Part shown: piece by piece, positions 16,685 to 29,380 of the stretch | Layout: each line of letters begins with the position of its first letter | Position numbering within the stretch: position 1 is the stretch's first letter | Origin: Monomorium pharaonis | Taxonomy: Eukaryota > Arthropoda > Insecta > Hymenoptera > Formicidae | Direction of reading: 5' to 3' | Assembly: GCF_013373865.1 (NCBI RefSeq) | Contig: NC_050469.1 | Location: 25,718,046 to 25,782,045 of the forward strand | Length of the DNA stretch: 64,000 nucleotides | Notes under the pieces: model-generated | The model's input: only the letters and a program-made list of their open reading frames with translations | What the model was told of the DNA's origin: nothing | The model's database searches: none | Translations under genes and position numbers: made by a program

Positions 16685-17192
16685 GACGGTTTTCTCTCTC
16701 CCTTTTCCGTTCGCTCGTCTACCCTTTCTCCCTCCCTGCTTCTCTGCCTCTCTCATCCTATCTCCCTCCAACCTTCTCTCCCTCCCCGTCTATAACCGAA
16801 GTAAATTCCATTATTGGCCAACTGATTCCACCGCGTTAAACGCGGCGACGCGTGTATATCGGTTACTCTCCGCGTCTATACGATCATCCAAACGACGCGC
16901 GACGCCGAGTCCATCGAGCGTGGTTTCGGTCGTTTCTCCAACGAAACGGAACGGGATATTCTGGGTGCTGTGTAGAGAAAGGCCGTGGCGCCATCGGGAA
17001 AAATCTGAGACTTCGTTTTGTTCCTTTTCACGAATGTCTTCGTGCATACAAAAAAAAAAGAGAACTAAAAAGAAGAGAAAAAGAACAATATTTGGTTTTG
17101 TGTATCTGAAAAAACGAAAACGCCTCTCTCGTTAAAAGAGAGGCACGCTCAGAGAATTGCTTGTTCTCTCGTATCGTGACCATTTAAACATT
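16681..17192. other. CpG-rich island, 3' part
   Basis: A pyrimidine-rich block (CCTCTCTC-type runs) is followed by CpG-rich sequence to about 17,000, then an A-rich segment. A small hairpin (CCTCTCT, 7-base loop, AGAGAGG) lies near 17,125-17,145. No gene is supportable. Confidence 0.4.
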
Positions 17193-17228
17193 CCAAATTT
17201 TATCGAGTTATGACTCGATAAAATTTGG
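17193..17228. repeat. perfect 16-bp-arm hairpin
   Basis: The arm CCAAATTTTATCGAGT (17193-17208) is followed by the loop TATG and then the exact reverse complement ACTCGATAAAATTTGG (17213-17228). No mismatch is seen. Function unknown. Confidence 0.9.
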
Positions 17229-17368
17229 ACAGAATTCTCTTTCCAATAAAAAATAAAAGCGATATACACTGTAAGTGCAATTAGTTTAATATTTTTGTCT
17301 TCGTGCGTTTTTGTGTGCATGAAGATACTATTTCCATGTATAACATCAAATATTAATTAATATACCTA

Positions 17369-17581
17369 CACGAAAAGATTTTGCTGAAATACAAGTCTAA
17401 AAATAATTCTGTTGAACGATTAAAAAAATGATATTGAATGTTTAAGCTAACTACTCTTAGAATGTAAAATTTTTTTGCCTCAATATTATTATTTATAATT
17501 GTTTTGATGGTCCAACATAAAATTATCATTCTGATTCGTATTTAGCTAAATTTTTAGAAGTTGTACAAACATTTTTCCGTG
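17369..17581. mobile_element. short TA-flanked MITE (213 bp), mariner-like
   Basis: The left end is CACGAAAAGATTTTG and the reverse complement of the right end is CACGGAAAAATGTTTG. Each is bordered by TA (17367-17368 and 17582-17583), the target duplication expected of Tc1/mariner-type elements. There is no coding capacity. The ends resemble those of the element at 61,491-61,919. Confidence 0.6.
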
Positions 17582-19554
17582 TACTTTACAAATATTGTTA
17601 AAAAATTAAATTTTCAAGTTCTCTCAATTCATTATGTAAAAATGCATTAATTAGATTCAACGAAAGAATAATGTTGAAATTGATGATTGAAATATTATAT
17701 AAATGATTAAAACTAAGAGAGTTTATTCAAATAACTGTAATTATTATTATTTTATAAAATTATATATTATTTTATAAAATTAGAAGAAAGGAAACGTTGA
17801 GTTTTATAGCGCAATTTGGCTGCCGCAATTATCCAAATGCGATAATTTACATATCGACATCGAAAAGACCCTTTCTTAATTTAACAAATTTGTTAGTTCC
17901 TGAATTTCTGATCATCAATTTGTTCTGCTAAAATATTATCCGCTTTTTCTGATTTTTTAATATCTTTGAAGGTTACACATACAAGAAGAATAATTGGATT
18001 CCTCTCGAGGAAATAATCGTATTGTCAGCAAGCTGGTGCAAAATGAATTCTCATAGAGAATCAGTAAAATATTTGGGATGACTCTCTCTCTCTCTCTCTC
18101 TCTTCGAAGACAGATTAAAATTTGAAGGGGCTGAGGTCGGCTGGCGATTTTTCTCCCTAGATCGCATCAAACTACGCTCTTTTCCACCTATAGGTATACT
18201 CTAGTACAAGCGTATATATCAGGAGGACTCGTCAACTCTGCGCTTCCGGCGCCGAAAGAGATAATTCGCTGATTGCTTTTGTGTTCTGAATGGCTATAAA
18301 TTCAACTAAAAGCTATCAGAAGAACGAATAGTTCTGCTCTTCGTTTTGTTCATCGATTGGAAGATATTCGATAAGCTCGAGGATTCAACCGTCCACGGAT
18401 CAATCTGTTAAATATTTTCGTTGTACACTTTCGTTTTATTGACGAACTCAACGAAAATCAATATAAAAACCTTGCAACTTTGACGAACTATCTTTTTTTA
18501 TAAAAAAAATAATGTTTTTATTATTGATAATAATGAGAATTTTTTGCCAAAAGTTTATTGTGATTTAATCATTTTTAATATAAAATAATGGCTTTATTTC
18601 TTAGTTTTAAATCATTTCTTTCTAATAAAATTTACAGTTACATTTTTGTTCTTTTGTTATCATAAAATACATCAATAAAAGCCACAAAATATTTTAGAAA
18701 AAAAAATTTTTATGATATTTTTTAAGTTTATACTTGTTGTATATTGTTATAAAATATAATATTAATATACTTGTATGTTGTTATAGACAAAAGATATAAA
18801 ATATATACACATATTATATAGATGATCTTTTATAAATTAGATTATATTTGTTTTACTTTTTTTCGTCTGTTTAAGCATAATATTATGTTGATAACATTAA
18901 TTTTTTGAAGAGAAATCGGAGATGAATTTTTTTGACGCATTTTTGTCATTATTAGTAGAAGACATAAAATTGCTATAATCCTTGCTTGAACAAAATATTT
19001 CAGAAAATTAAAAACTTAAATTAAAAAATTTTTTAAAGATAGTTGTTTGTTACATGAACTCATAATGTATCTTAAAAAATCACTTGAAAAAATAATAATA
19101 TTCTTAATTATCTTCAAAAATCACAATTGATGACACATGTAAAATTTACTAATATGCATATTAAAGATGATAATAAACATTAAGACATTAAGCATAATAA
19201 AGATAATAGATACACTAAAAGTCTGCCACACATTGTATTAATAGCTGACAAGTCGTTTTATTAGATCGTGTCTAGAAAATTAAGTATGCTACAGGTGAAG
19301 TGATTATTCGATCTAAGATAAGAGAGTACGTAGTAGTTTGCGTACACAATACAGAGATATTTTCATGCAACAGGTGGCCATATCTATGAAGATTCAAATT
19401 AAACATCCAAATTTGACGCATTTTACTGCATGTCTAATAACTATGCTTTGTTGATATTTTATTTTAGCGTCATCATGTTATCAAATATATGTTGCCATAA
19501 TTTTAATATATTTTCTGCCATTTTGCTCAGTAAAAATAATTTAATATAATAAAT

Positions 19555-19604
<50 letters not shown>

Positions 19605-20175
19605 ATAGAATATAATATTCCTTTTCCTTACTAATTTATTATTATTATATACACAATAAATTTTTCTGTCCGATTTCACTAACCCTTATTTTGTACATAA
19701 TTCATATATTATTTTATTAATTAATTAAATATACATATATATTATATAATATTTTTATTTGTTATTATGAGAAAAATTTTATAACATGTGTGCAAATGTG
19801 TGTCTAAATTAACGAGATCTGATTATCAACATCTTTTTTTTTATCTACAGTGAATTTTTATAATCAGCATTGCACGTGTGCAATAATTCGTATTATTTAA
19901 ATTGAATTAATAGAGAAGTTTCTGATGCTTACAAAATGCTTGTACATTATACTATATAGTTAGGTTAATATTTTTGGTCATTAAGGACACTCGTATTCAC
20001 AAAACAAAATACTTCGTTAAGAGTAACTGTATAAGATATGATCTTACTAATGACTTTTGCATTTAAGGATTTAGCATAATGGCTTAAATTCTATCTTACT
20101 ACGAAACGTATATATTAAAATAATTTGTAAGATCGTAATGTGAATTCGAGAATTTTATCTCTTTACTCCATAAAA

Positions 20176-20218
<43 letters not shown>

Positions 20219-20750
20219 ATAATTGTTTAAAGCTTTGTGCTTTTTGTTTATATTATATTATACAATCGACAAATATTATCATATATAAATTGCTTAATTT
20301 AACTACATATTATCTTCTCCTGCCTGTTTTCCTTTATTCCTTCCTAAAAAACATGAACACGCAATTGTAAATATCTATATTATCTTTAAAGGTTTTTTGA
20401 AGTTTATAAAAATTGCGTGTTTATAAATTATCTCTTAAAATACATATTTAAAGTTTTTTTCCGAAAAAATATCAAAGTCCTTAAAAGATTAATTAAAAAT
20501 TATGATACGTGTACATTAGTTCTCCTAAAGGTAAGTTGATTTAATTTTAGAAACTGTTTAAAAGATAAATAGGAACCTAGGATTAATTCAGAAAATATAA
20601 TACATTATTGAATTTTAACCGAGAATAATGAGATTTCAATTGATGAGATCTGTTTTCGATTAATTTCCATCTTAATCGATAATACATTTGAATTAGTTTT
20701 TGTTTCCGCAAGGTAAAATACGCAGAAATATACGTTCGTTCGTTGCAAAA
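17582..20750. other. AT-rich DNA with simple repeats, no gene seen
   Basis: Contains (TC)n at 18082-18103, (TA)n followed by (GT)4 at 19561-19604, and (GA)n at 20179-20214. A small CpG-richer patch lies at about 18,120-18,400. No gene is supportable. Confidence 0.6.
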
Positions 20751-21698
20751 TATATCCGTCTGTTTTAATTAATGCGCGTCGCTTTGTGTCTGTTCTGCGG
20801 CAAATTGCACGATTCTCATCCCCTATCGCGCGCGAGGCGTGCCACGAATTCGTGAGTGGGATCGCAAGGTGACTATCGAGCGGTTTATTTCATCGAGATG
20901 GCTGGCGGAAGGAAGGTGGTAACAGGGACGTAGGAGACTTGCGTCCCGAAATGCAAATTCGGTGTGACTATACAGTACCGTTTACGAGATCAACGCACTA
21001 CTTGGATTAGGGTAAGAGCTCAAAGTCTGCGGGGCGTGCGAAAGTGCGAACGTCGGAAATATTCATCCCTCGTCGACTCTATTTTATCCACTTCTTATGT
21101 ATGCCCGCAGACCTGAAAGCAGAGATAAGAAAGAAATCTAACGTAATGAATATGATGTAACGTCAATTCAACTTCTTTTGTGCAGTAACATAATGCACTA
21201 ATAATGTTACATAAAGCTGTATTGTGAAGTGATATACATAACTTAATTTGTGATCTCACTAAAGAAAGAGTTTGATATAATAACAATAATCGAGCTTTGA
21301 TAAAATTATTTTTATTAAATGTTTGATTAATATTTAAAAATATTAATTTAATAATATATTAATTATTAAATCGGATAATCGTGTTTGGTGATCGTTTAGT
21401 GATCAATTGATTACTGTTATTATATTTGATTACTCGTAATTACTAAGTTATAGCTTGTTATTTTTTCACTCCAATTTCAAGCAGTTAGTAACCCGATATT
21501 CGGAATCCGGTTAATCACAAGATATCGAAAAACAATCGAAGATTCACTCGCACCGCCCTTTCTACGCACAATTTCACGGCCGTGTCCTTAAAGGGCGACA
21601 GACAAGACAACGAACACGGAAGAGAGCAACCCCTTGCGACCTCGAGTTAATTCTCACCGTATATTCTCCCCTTCGATATTTCCGGGATCTCTTTATCC

Positions 21699-21700
<2 letters not shown>
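20751..21700. other. CpG-rich patches and AT-rich DNA, no gene supported
   Basis: CpG-rich patches at 20,760-21,080 and 21,490-21,700 flank an AT-rich middle. No recognisable coding sequence. Confidence 0.4.

Positions 21701-21758
<58 letters not shown>
21701..21758. repeat. (CT)n microsatellite, about 29 units
   Basis: Uninterrupted CT repeat within a CpG-rich island. Frames crossing it on either strand encode only Ser-Leu or Arg-Glu runs. Confidence 0.97.
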
Positions 21759-21761
<3 letters not shown>

Positions 21762-24700
21762 TATCTTCGTGCTCCACCTTCCTAGTATTCCCCCCGTCCT
21801 TCTCGTTCGCTTGATCCAAGAACGACGAAGAGGAAAGACACGAGAGTCAGGTACCAGTTACCAGCCTGACATAAAATATCGCTTCCCTGTCCGTGAGCTA
21901 AGGTAAGGCGCGATTTCCCGGCTGTCTTCCTCTTCTCGTGGACGTCGAAGTAACGTGCCTCGTTAACGCGTCGCCGTATATCTCTGGGATTTCTGATCCC
22001 TTCTGCCTCGTAACCCAAGCTCTATCGCGCGAAATAACATTTCGCGCTCTTGTATCGAGACGCTTAAATTTGAACCCACTGACCACGCGTGAAGTATCGC
22101 GACTAGCGATGGGATTAGGTATCTTACAAGTAGGTTCGAATCCGCCAGCTTGTTTCCAACTCTCTACAATTACTTTGAAATATAAAAAAATTGTGCTTTC
22201 AAATAGACTCGAACCTGGACAAAATGGGTTTGAACTCTTTATGTATACCTCAAGAAACAAAAGTATTATTTCCAAGGTGATTCGAATTTGGAACAATGTT
22301 CGAACTCGTTATGAATACTTTACTAGACAGTTTTTTACTTCTAGTGTTTCAACAATTTCATTCTTAGAGTTCAAGTATTATTTATAAAAAAATTATTTAC
22401 AATAGAAATTACTTATAAGTACCTATAAAATTTTCGCAGGTACTCATTTTAAAATTTGAAAGTAACTAGTCAATTACTTCCCAAGTACAATATATGAGAT
22501 ATTATTTTTTATGAATGTTACTGGAATCTTAGAAAATAAAACCTAAATTTAACGGATTTTTATGAATTCGATTCCATCATTAATCGTGACAGAAATATTC
22601 TGAATGATACAATGAAAAGTGTGTTTGCACAATTCGTATAACGGGGCAAGATCTGAAAGCACGAATGCGAAGTGGAATTCCAATCCGTCGTTCAATTTAA
22701 GGGCAAACTTAACGGAATCTTCTCTTATTCGAAGCTTACCAACTTTTAGTCAAATTATCGAGATTTATTGGTTTTAATTTGAGTCTTAGTTATCGAAACG
22801 TCAAGTGCTGAAAAGTTTTAACGGATGATGATCCCGCGCGACAATCCCTCTGAAGAACTTTACAGATTTCAGTGCCACGCGTCCACTTTCCACCAAAAAG
22901 ACAAGGGCGAAATCTCTCCGGTTTACGTTGCAGTTTATCACGTACATTTAGAAATCACACGGGTTCTAAGAAACTCCATCTAGATACTGTATCCAAGAAG
23001 GATTAATTGGAAGGATTAATTCGACGGAGATATTCTCGATATATCGTCGAATAAGAAGCATCTTTCCCTTAAATCCCTCCGATCAGCTGCTACGTTCACT
23101 CTACCGTTAGTGGTATTAAAGTAGAGTAAACACAGCATCTCATCCCGTCGGTCGAGCGAAAATGACCGCAGCAAGATATATTGGGGCGCTTGAAATTAAG
23201 AGGATTTCATGGAAATTTGTTTCACTAAGTAATCTTCTGGACAAAAGACTGACTTCGTAATTATACTTCATTCCATTTCTTTTTATCTCTTAATATTTTT
23301 CACAAATTTTACGCAAAAAAAACTTCGAGATTTAGCGAATTCTTTACTATTTACATAGTCGGGGTCAATATTAACATTTTCATATATATTAAAGCTGGTT
23401 TCTTTCTACGTTCAAGTTACATTGACAGATAAAAGCAAGCTTAAGAATATTAAAGCCTATTTCCTCATTTTTTGAATATTTAAAGAGTCTGACAAAGAAA
23501 AATTTTTCTAAAAATTTATGGTACAATAATTTTTATTCTGTTATAAGATCCGAAGAATACTTTTTTTTGAATCTACGAACAATTTTGTTCGGAACAGCGC
23601 ATTAACGACTGTATGACTAAAGCTACGTATGTTATTATTCACGCAACAGGAATTAGCAACTCTATCATTGCAAACGAAGATAAGGGAGATGCTATTTGAA
23701 ACTTCAAGCTCGAGAAGCAAGAAAAAGAGAGCGGAGAGAGGGTCGAAAAGACAGGATCGATTGAAACTCTGGAAACAGAGGTACCTGCGCGCGAGTTTTA
23801 ATTTCCATTCCGGCACCTCCAGATTCCGCCAATTTCCGGGCCATCGACGGCGGAGGAGGGGGAGCGCGGGAGAAGAGGGCGCGCGAAAGCGCGCCGCGTC
23901 GAAATAATAATTCATAAAGCCGGCAAAAAGAACGAGGACATCTCTCTTTGCGACACGTCGCCCGTAAAGTCCATACACTGGCTCGGCCAAAATTTCGAGG
24001 TGGATTTTCTCTCCCCTTTGCCGCCGCTGACCTACTATTTCCGCGCAAACCCCTTCTCGTCCTCCTTTCCCTTTACCCAACCCTGACGTTTCGCGATATT
24101 TCATAACTCGCGGCGCACGGGGCGCTCGTGACGTGCAATGCGTCGCGCGCAGACGAACTATAATAATGCAAAAAAACTCGCGATTCTTTTTTTTCCCCCT
24201 TTCCTTTCCACCCCGTTTTTTTTTAAAAGCGCAATAAGCGGGTACCTGCTTCTCACGGGCACACCCCACACTTTATGACATCGCGTTCGTCTAGGTCGGC
24301 GCAGTACGGCGTGAATGATGACGGAGGAACTTCCCGAAATTTCAAAAACATGAACACGTTGCGACGTCGGGCATTACTTTCAGCGAATTAGTCGCGCTGA
24401 ACTTAACGCGAATACACACGGCGTAAGTTAAAATACTGGATAATTGATAGTAACATCTAAAACCATGTATATATATTTTTTAAGCACTTTACAAAGACAT
24501 TTTACAGATGTTGCAAACGATTACGAACGATACTCATAAGTTGACGTAATCTTATAAATACGTGTATGTAACTCTAATGAAATAAATAAAGGGAACGATG
24601 TCAAAGAAATTAGACGATTTTAATTGTTTTAATATGTACAAGCTACCTATTTTGTTCTCACATGTATGAATATGCGTTATCACACTCTGCATGAGATAAT

Positions 24701-25450
24701 CAGATTGTCTGAGTAATCCCGTGTTCAACGCTAAATAAGATGAGAAATCTCTTTACTCTGTGAAAAGAGAATTGAGGTACCAATTTGTGTAAAACTACCG
24801 GGGAACAAATACGCGCGAAAGGCGCTGATTAACGCCGTTCGCCGGTCTAACTCGAGCAGAGATATTACCGTGCGAAAATCCTGAAAAGCGTATTACGCTC
24901 AAAGAAGAGACGAGAAACGTGAAGGTGAGAGGAACGTCGAAGAAGAGAGGTGCTTTGTGTCACGATTTCCTTTTTTCCCCGTCTGACAAGGGCGGACGCG
25001 GCGGAAAGAACACGCCGCCGTTCTCCCCTGTGATACGTATGTACAATAAACACCCCATGTATCACCGCCCGCATTTTGCCACTCGTTTGACGTTAGATAA
25101 AACGCGATTCTTCACGACTTACGTTCATTACGGGGTATTAACTTCAATACCACAGCCTTCCGCGTTCTCGTCACGTTGACTGAGAGAAGAGCGACTCTAA
25201 TCTGATCTTTCCCTCAGGATCGTCGTAGGTTTTTTTTCGGCGTATCGCGTATTGCTAAGGCAGGTTCGTCGGGAAAGGAAACCTTGCCACGAACGGAAAG
25301 CACCCCGAAGCAAATACGGTGAAAGAAAACGAAAATCTAGGAACGTGTATATTGATCCAAGTACCCATCGACACGCACTGATAGTAAATTCCGACTGCCT
25401 GAACAAACGAGATTCTTGGAAAACTTCTTGGTGTAGTTCAACTAATTATT
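21759..25450. other. large CpG-rich region, no gene supported
   Basis: The longest GC-elevated segment outside the satellites. Open frames of up to 242 codons (for example 23,541-24,269 minus) overlap frames on the other strand and show no domains, so I read them as noncoding. A GT-rich donor-like sequence (TAAGGTAAGG at about 21,899) could end an untranslated exon, but no partner exon was found. Promoter or enhancer content is plausible by composition only. Confidence 0.4.
23878..23895. repeat. GC hairpin with GAAA loop
   Basis: GGCGCGC, then GAAA, then GCGCGCC: a perfect 7-bp stem closed by a GNRA-type tetraloop, in CpG-rich sequence. It resembles the composition of the Helitron 3' hairpin at 57,232, but no CTRR terminus follows it. 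Confidence 0.75.
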
Positions 25451-25906
25451 TAAACACTTATTTCGATATAATAAAAAGATAGAATATGATAGCAGAGCTT
25501 TATTAACTTTACTAAATTTTACCTTAGCCTTTTTTATTTAATGCTGTAACAATCGTGCTCCCTAAAAGAATTCGATAATGTTATTATAAAACATGCTTGC
25601 TTAACGACTATAATATTATTTTATAACGATCCCTTGAAAAAAAATGAACTCCACACTGTATATAAATATATGCTTTTTCACATTATTAAAATAGATTATG
25701 CACAAGATAACCGAGCGTACATTTAATATGTAATACATTTAATAATGTAACAAAGTTTTAATGATCTTTTAGGCTTAATATTGAAAAGTTGTATTTAAAG
25801 AAATATTATAAGATATAACGTGGAATACTGGCATAAAAACTGTTGTATTTTATTAAAACAATCAATAATGTCCAGTTTTAACAAATGTAGATTAATTTTG
25901 AACTTA
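25451..25906. other. AT-rich DNA left of the foldback element
   Basis: No gene or repeat seen. It ends with TTA (25904-25906), which matches the TTA immediately after the foldback element. Confidence 0.6.
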
Positions 25907-26435
25907 CAAGGGAACCTCGCGAACTCGAAAATTCAGATTTTAATGAAACTTGGCATAAATATAGAGGGGGTGAATACATGAATTTAGAAATTTTTTGTTG
26001 GTGCCCAAAAACGGTTTGAAGGAATGAAACCACCCTTCAAGTTGAGACGATTTTTGCGGTTTTTCGATATATCTCGTAAATTAAACAAAATATAAAAAAA
26101 TGTTTCATACGAAAGTTTTATAGTATAAATATCTTTATTTAACTATGATAATTATTTAAATTTTTTTTTCTTTTTTTTTCAAAAAATGAATAGCACAGTT
26201 AAATGGAGGTATTTATGCTGTAAAACTTTTGTATGAAACATTTTTTAATATTTTGTTTAGTTTACGAGATATATCGAAAAACCGCAAAAATGTATCAACT
26301 TTGAAGGGTGGTTTTACCCCTTCAAACCGTTTTTGGGCACCAACTAAAAAATTCCAAATTCATGTATTAACCCCCCTCTACATTCATGCCAAGTTTCAGT
26401 AAAATCAGAATTTACGGATTCGCGAGATTCCCTTG
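25907..26435. repeat. long inverted repeat (arms about 240 bp)
   Basis: The left arm (25907 to about 26147) and right arm (about 26191-26435) are imperfect reverse complements along their whole length. Landmarks are GGTGCCCAAAAACGG against its complement in the right arm, and CGATATATCTCG against CGAGATATATCG. Read through, the transcript would fold into one long hairpin. The central spacer is an AT-rich T run. Confidence 0.85.
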
Positions 26436-26441
26436 TCAGAG

Positions 26442-29380
26442 TATTGTAAAAATTCATTATTTTCTACAATTGCAGCCTATTGCAGAAAATAATTTTTACA
26501 ATCCTCTGTGTATTGTAAAAATTCGATATTTTCTGCAATTGTCAGCCTATTGCATTAATTATTTTTTACAACACTCTGTGTATTGTAAAAATTCGATATT
26601 TTCTGCAATTGTCTGCCTATTGCAGAAAATAATTTTTACAATGCTCTGTGTATTGTAAAAATCCGATATTTTCTGCAATTGTCTGCCTATTGCAGAAAAT
26701 AATTTTTACAATGCTCTGTGTATTGTAAAAATTCGATATTTTCTGCAATTGTCAGCCTATTGCAGAAAATAATTTTTACAATGCTCTGTGTATTGTAAAA
26801 ATTCGATATTTTCTGCAATTGTCAGCCAATTGCATTAATTATTTTTTACAACACTCTGTGTATTGTAAAAATTCGATATTTTCTGCAATTGTCTGCCTAT
26901 TGCAGAAAATAATTTTTACAATGCTCTGTGTATTGTAAAAATCCGATATTTTCTGCAATTGTCTGCCTATTGCAGAAAATAATTTTTACAATGCTCTGTG
27001 TATTGTAAAAATTCGATATTTTCTGCAATTGTCAGCCTATTGCAGAAAATAATTTTTACAATGCTCTGTGTATTGTAAAAATTCGATATTTTCTGCAATG
27101 GTCAGCCTATTGCAGAAAATAATTTTTACAATGCTCTGTGTATTGTAAAAATTCGATATTTTCTGCAATTGTCAGCCTATTGCAGAAAATAATTTTTACA
27201 ATGCTCTGTGTATTGTAAAAATTCGATATTTTCTGCAATGGTCAGCCTATTGCAGAAAATAATTTTTACAATGCTCTGTGTATTGTAAAAATTCGATATT
27301 TTCTGCAATTGTCAGCCTATTGCAGAAAATAATTTTTACAATGCTCTGTGTATTGTAAAAATTCGATATTTTCTGCAATTGTCAGACTATTGCATTAATT
27401 ATTTTTTACAACACTCTGTGTATTGTAAAAATTCGATATTTTCTGCAATTGTCAGCCTATTGCAGAAAATAATTTTTACAATGCTCTGTGTATTGTAAAA
27501 ATTCGATATTTTCTGCAATTGTCTGCCTATTGCAGAAAATAATTTTTACAACACTCTGTGTATTGTAAAAATTCGATATTTTCTGCAATTGTCTGCCTAT
27601 TGCAGAAAATAATTTTTACAATGCTCTGTGTATTGTAAAAATTCGATATTTTCTGCAATTGTCTGCCTATTGCAAAAAATAATTTTTACAATGCTCTGTG
27701 TATTGTAAAAATTCGATATTTTCTGCAATTGTCAGACTATTGCATTAATTATTTTTTACAACACTCTGTGTATTGTAAAAATTCGATATTTTCTGCAATT
27801 GTCAGCCTATTGCAAAAAATAATTTTTACAATGCTCTGTGTATTGTAAAAATTCGATATTTTCTGCAATTGTCAGACTATTGCATTAATTATTTTTTACA
27901 ACACTCTGTGTATTGTAAAAATTCGATTATTTCTGCAATTGTCAGCCTATTGCAGAAAATAATTTTTACAATGCTCTGTGTATTGTAAAAATTCGATATT
28001 TTCTGCAATTGTCTGCCTATTGCAGAAAATAATTTTTACAATGCTCTGTGTATTGTAAAAATTCGATATTTTCTGCAATTGTCAGCCTATTGCAGAAAAT
28101 AATTTTTACAATGCTCTGTGTATTGTAAAAATCCGATATTTTCTGCAATTGTCAGCCTATTGCAGAAAATAATTTTTACAATGCTCTGTGTATTGTAAAA
28201 ATTCGATATTTTCTGCAATTGTCTGCCTATTGCAGAAAATAATTTTTACAATGCTCTGTGTATTGTAAAAATTCGATATTTTCTGCAATTGTCAGCCTGT
28301 TGCAGAAAATAATTTTTACAATGCTCTGTGTATTGTAAAAATTCGATATTTTCTGCAATTGTCAGCCTATTGCAGAAAATAATTTTTACAATGCTCTGTG
28401 TATTGTAAAAATTCGATATTTTCTGCAATTGTCAGCCTATTGCAGAAAATAATTTTTACAATGCTCTGTGTATTGTAAAAATTCGATATTTTCTGCAATT
28501 GTCAGCCTATTGCAGAAAATAATTTTTACAATGCTCTGTGTATTGTAAAAATTCGATATTTTCTGCAATTGTCAGCCTGTTGCAGAAAATAATTTTTACA
28601 ATGCTCTGTGTATTGTAAAAATTCGATATTTTCTGCAATTGTCAGCCTATTGCAGAAAATAATTTTTACAATGCTCTGTGTATTGTAAAAATTCGATATT
28701 TTCTGCAATTGTCAGCCTATTGCAGAAAATAATTTTTACAATGCTCTGTGTATTGTAAAAATTCGATATTTTCTGCAATTGTCTGCCTATTGCAGAAAAT
28801 AATTTTTACAATGCTCTGTGTATTGTAAAAATTTAATATTTTCTGCAATTGTCAGCCTATTGCAGAAAATAATTTTTACAATGCTCTGTGTATTGTAAAA
28901 ATTCGATATTTTCTGCAATTGTCAGCCTATTGCAGAAAATAATTTTTACAATGCTCTGTGTATTGTAAAAATTCGATATTTTTTGCAATTGTCAGCCTAT
29001 TGCATTAATTATTTTTTACAACACTCTGTGTATTGTAAAAATTCGATATTTTCTGCAATTGTCTGCCTATTGCAGAAAATAATTTTTACAATGCTCTGTG
29101 TATTGTAAAAATTCGATATTTTCTGCAATTGTCAGCCTATTGCAGAAAATAATTTTTACAATGCTCTGTGTATTGTAAAAATTCGATATTTTCTGCAATT
29201 GTCAGCCTGTTGCAGAAAATAATTTTTACAATGCTCTGTGTATTGTAAAAATTCGATATTTTCTGCAATTGTCAGGCTGTTGCAGAAAATAATTTCTACA
29301 ATCCTCTGTGTATTGTAAAAGTTCGACATTTTCTGCAATTGTCAGCCTATTGCCGAAAATAATTTTTACAATCCTCTGTG
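26442..29380. repeat. 70-bp satellite, 42 tandem units, each a hairpin
   Basis: The first unit is 69 bp (26442-26510). Forty-one units then follow in strict 70-bp register, from 26511 to 29380. Each unit reads ATTGTAAAAATT, a CGAT bulge, ATTTTCTGCAAT, a 9-base loop, then the exact complement of the two arm halves, and a spacer GCTCTGTGT. Each unit can therefore form a 24-bp stem. A minority of units carry TGCATTAATTATTTTTTACAACAC in the second arm (for example at 26,551, 26,831, 27,391, 27,741, 27,881 and 29,001), which weakens the stem. Short open frames here are repeat artefacts. Confidence 0.97.

Noticed and set aside
22120..22165. GGTTCGAATCC, like a tRNA T-loop
   Set aside because: The five-base stem does not pair and no acceptor, D or anticodon arm could be built upstream.
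21898..22387. Overlapping 132- and 149-codon frames on opposite strands
   Set aside because: Neither resembles a known protein; loosely repeated TTCGAAT/GAACTC motifs suggest a noncoding repeat-like sequence.
23541..24269. 242-codon minus-strand frame
   Set aside because: It lies in CpG-rich DNA with frames on the opposite strand, has no domain, and its composition (Arg/Ser-rich) follows the base composition.
26386..29338. Several 60-90 codon frames in the 70-bp array
   Set aside because: Period-70 artefacts repeated with the satellite; no independent coding evidence.
26442..29380. CRISPR-like appearance of regular repeats
   Set aside because: The entire 70-bp unit repeats with no unique spacers, in a eukaryotic genome; it is a satellite.
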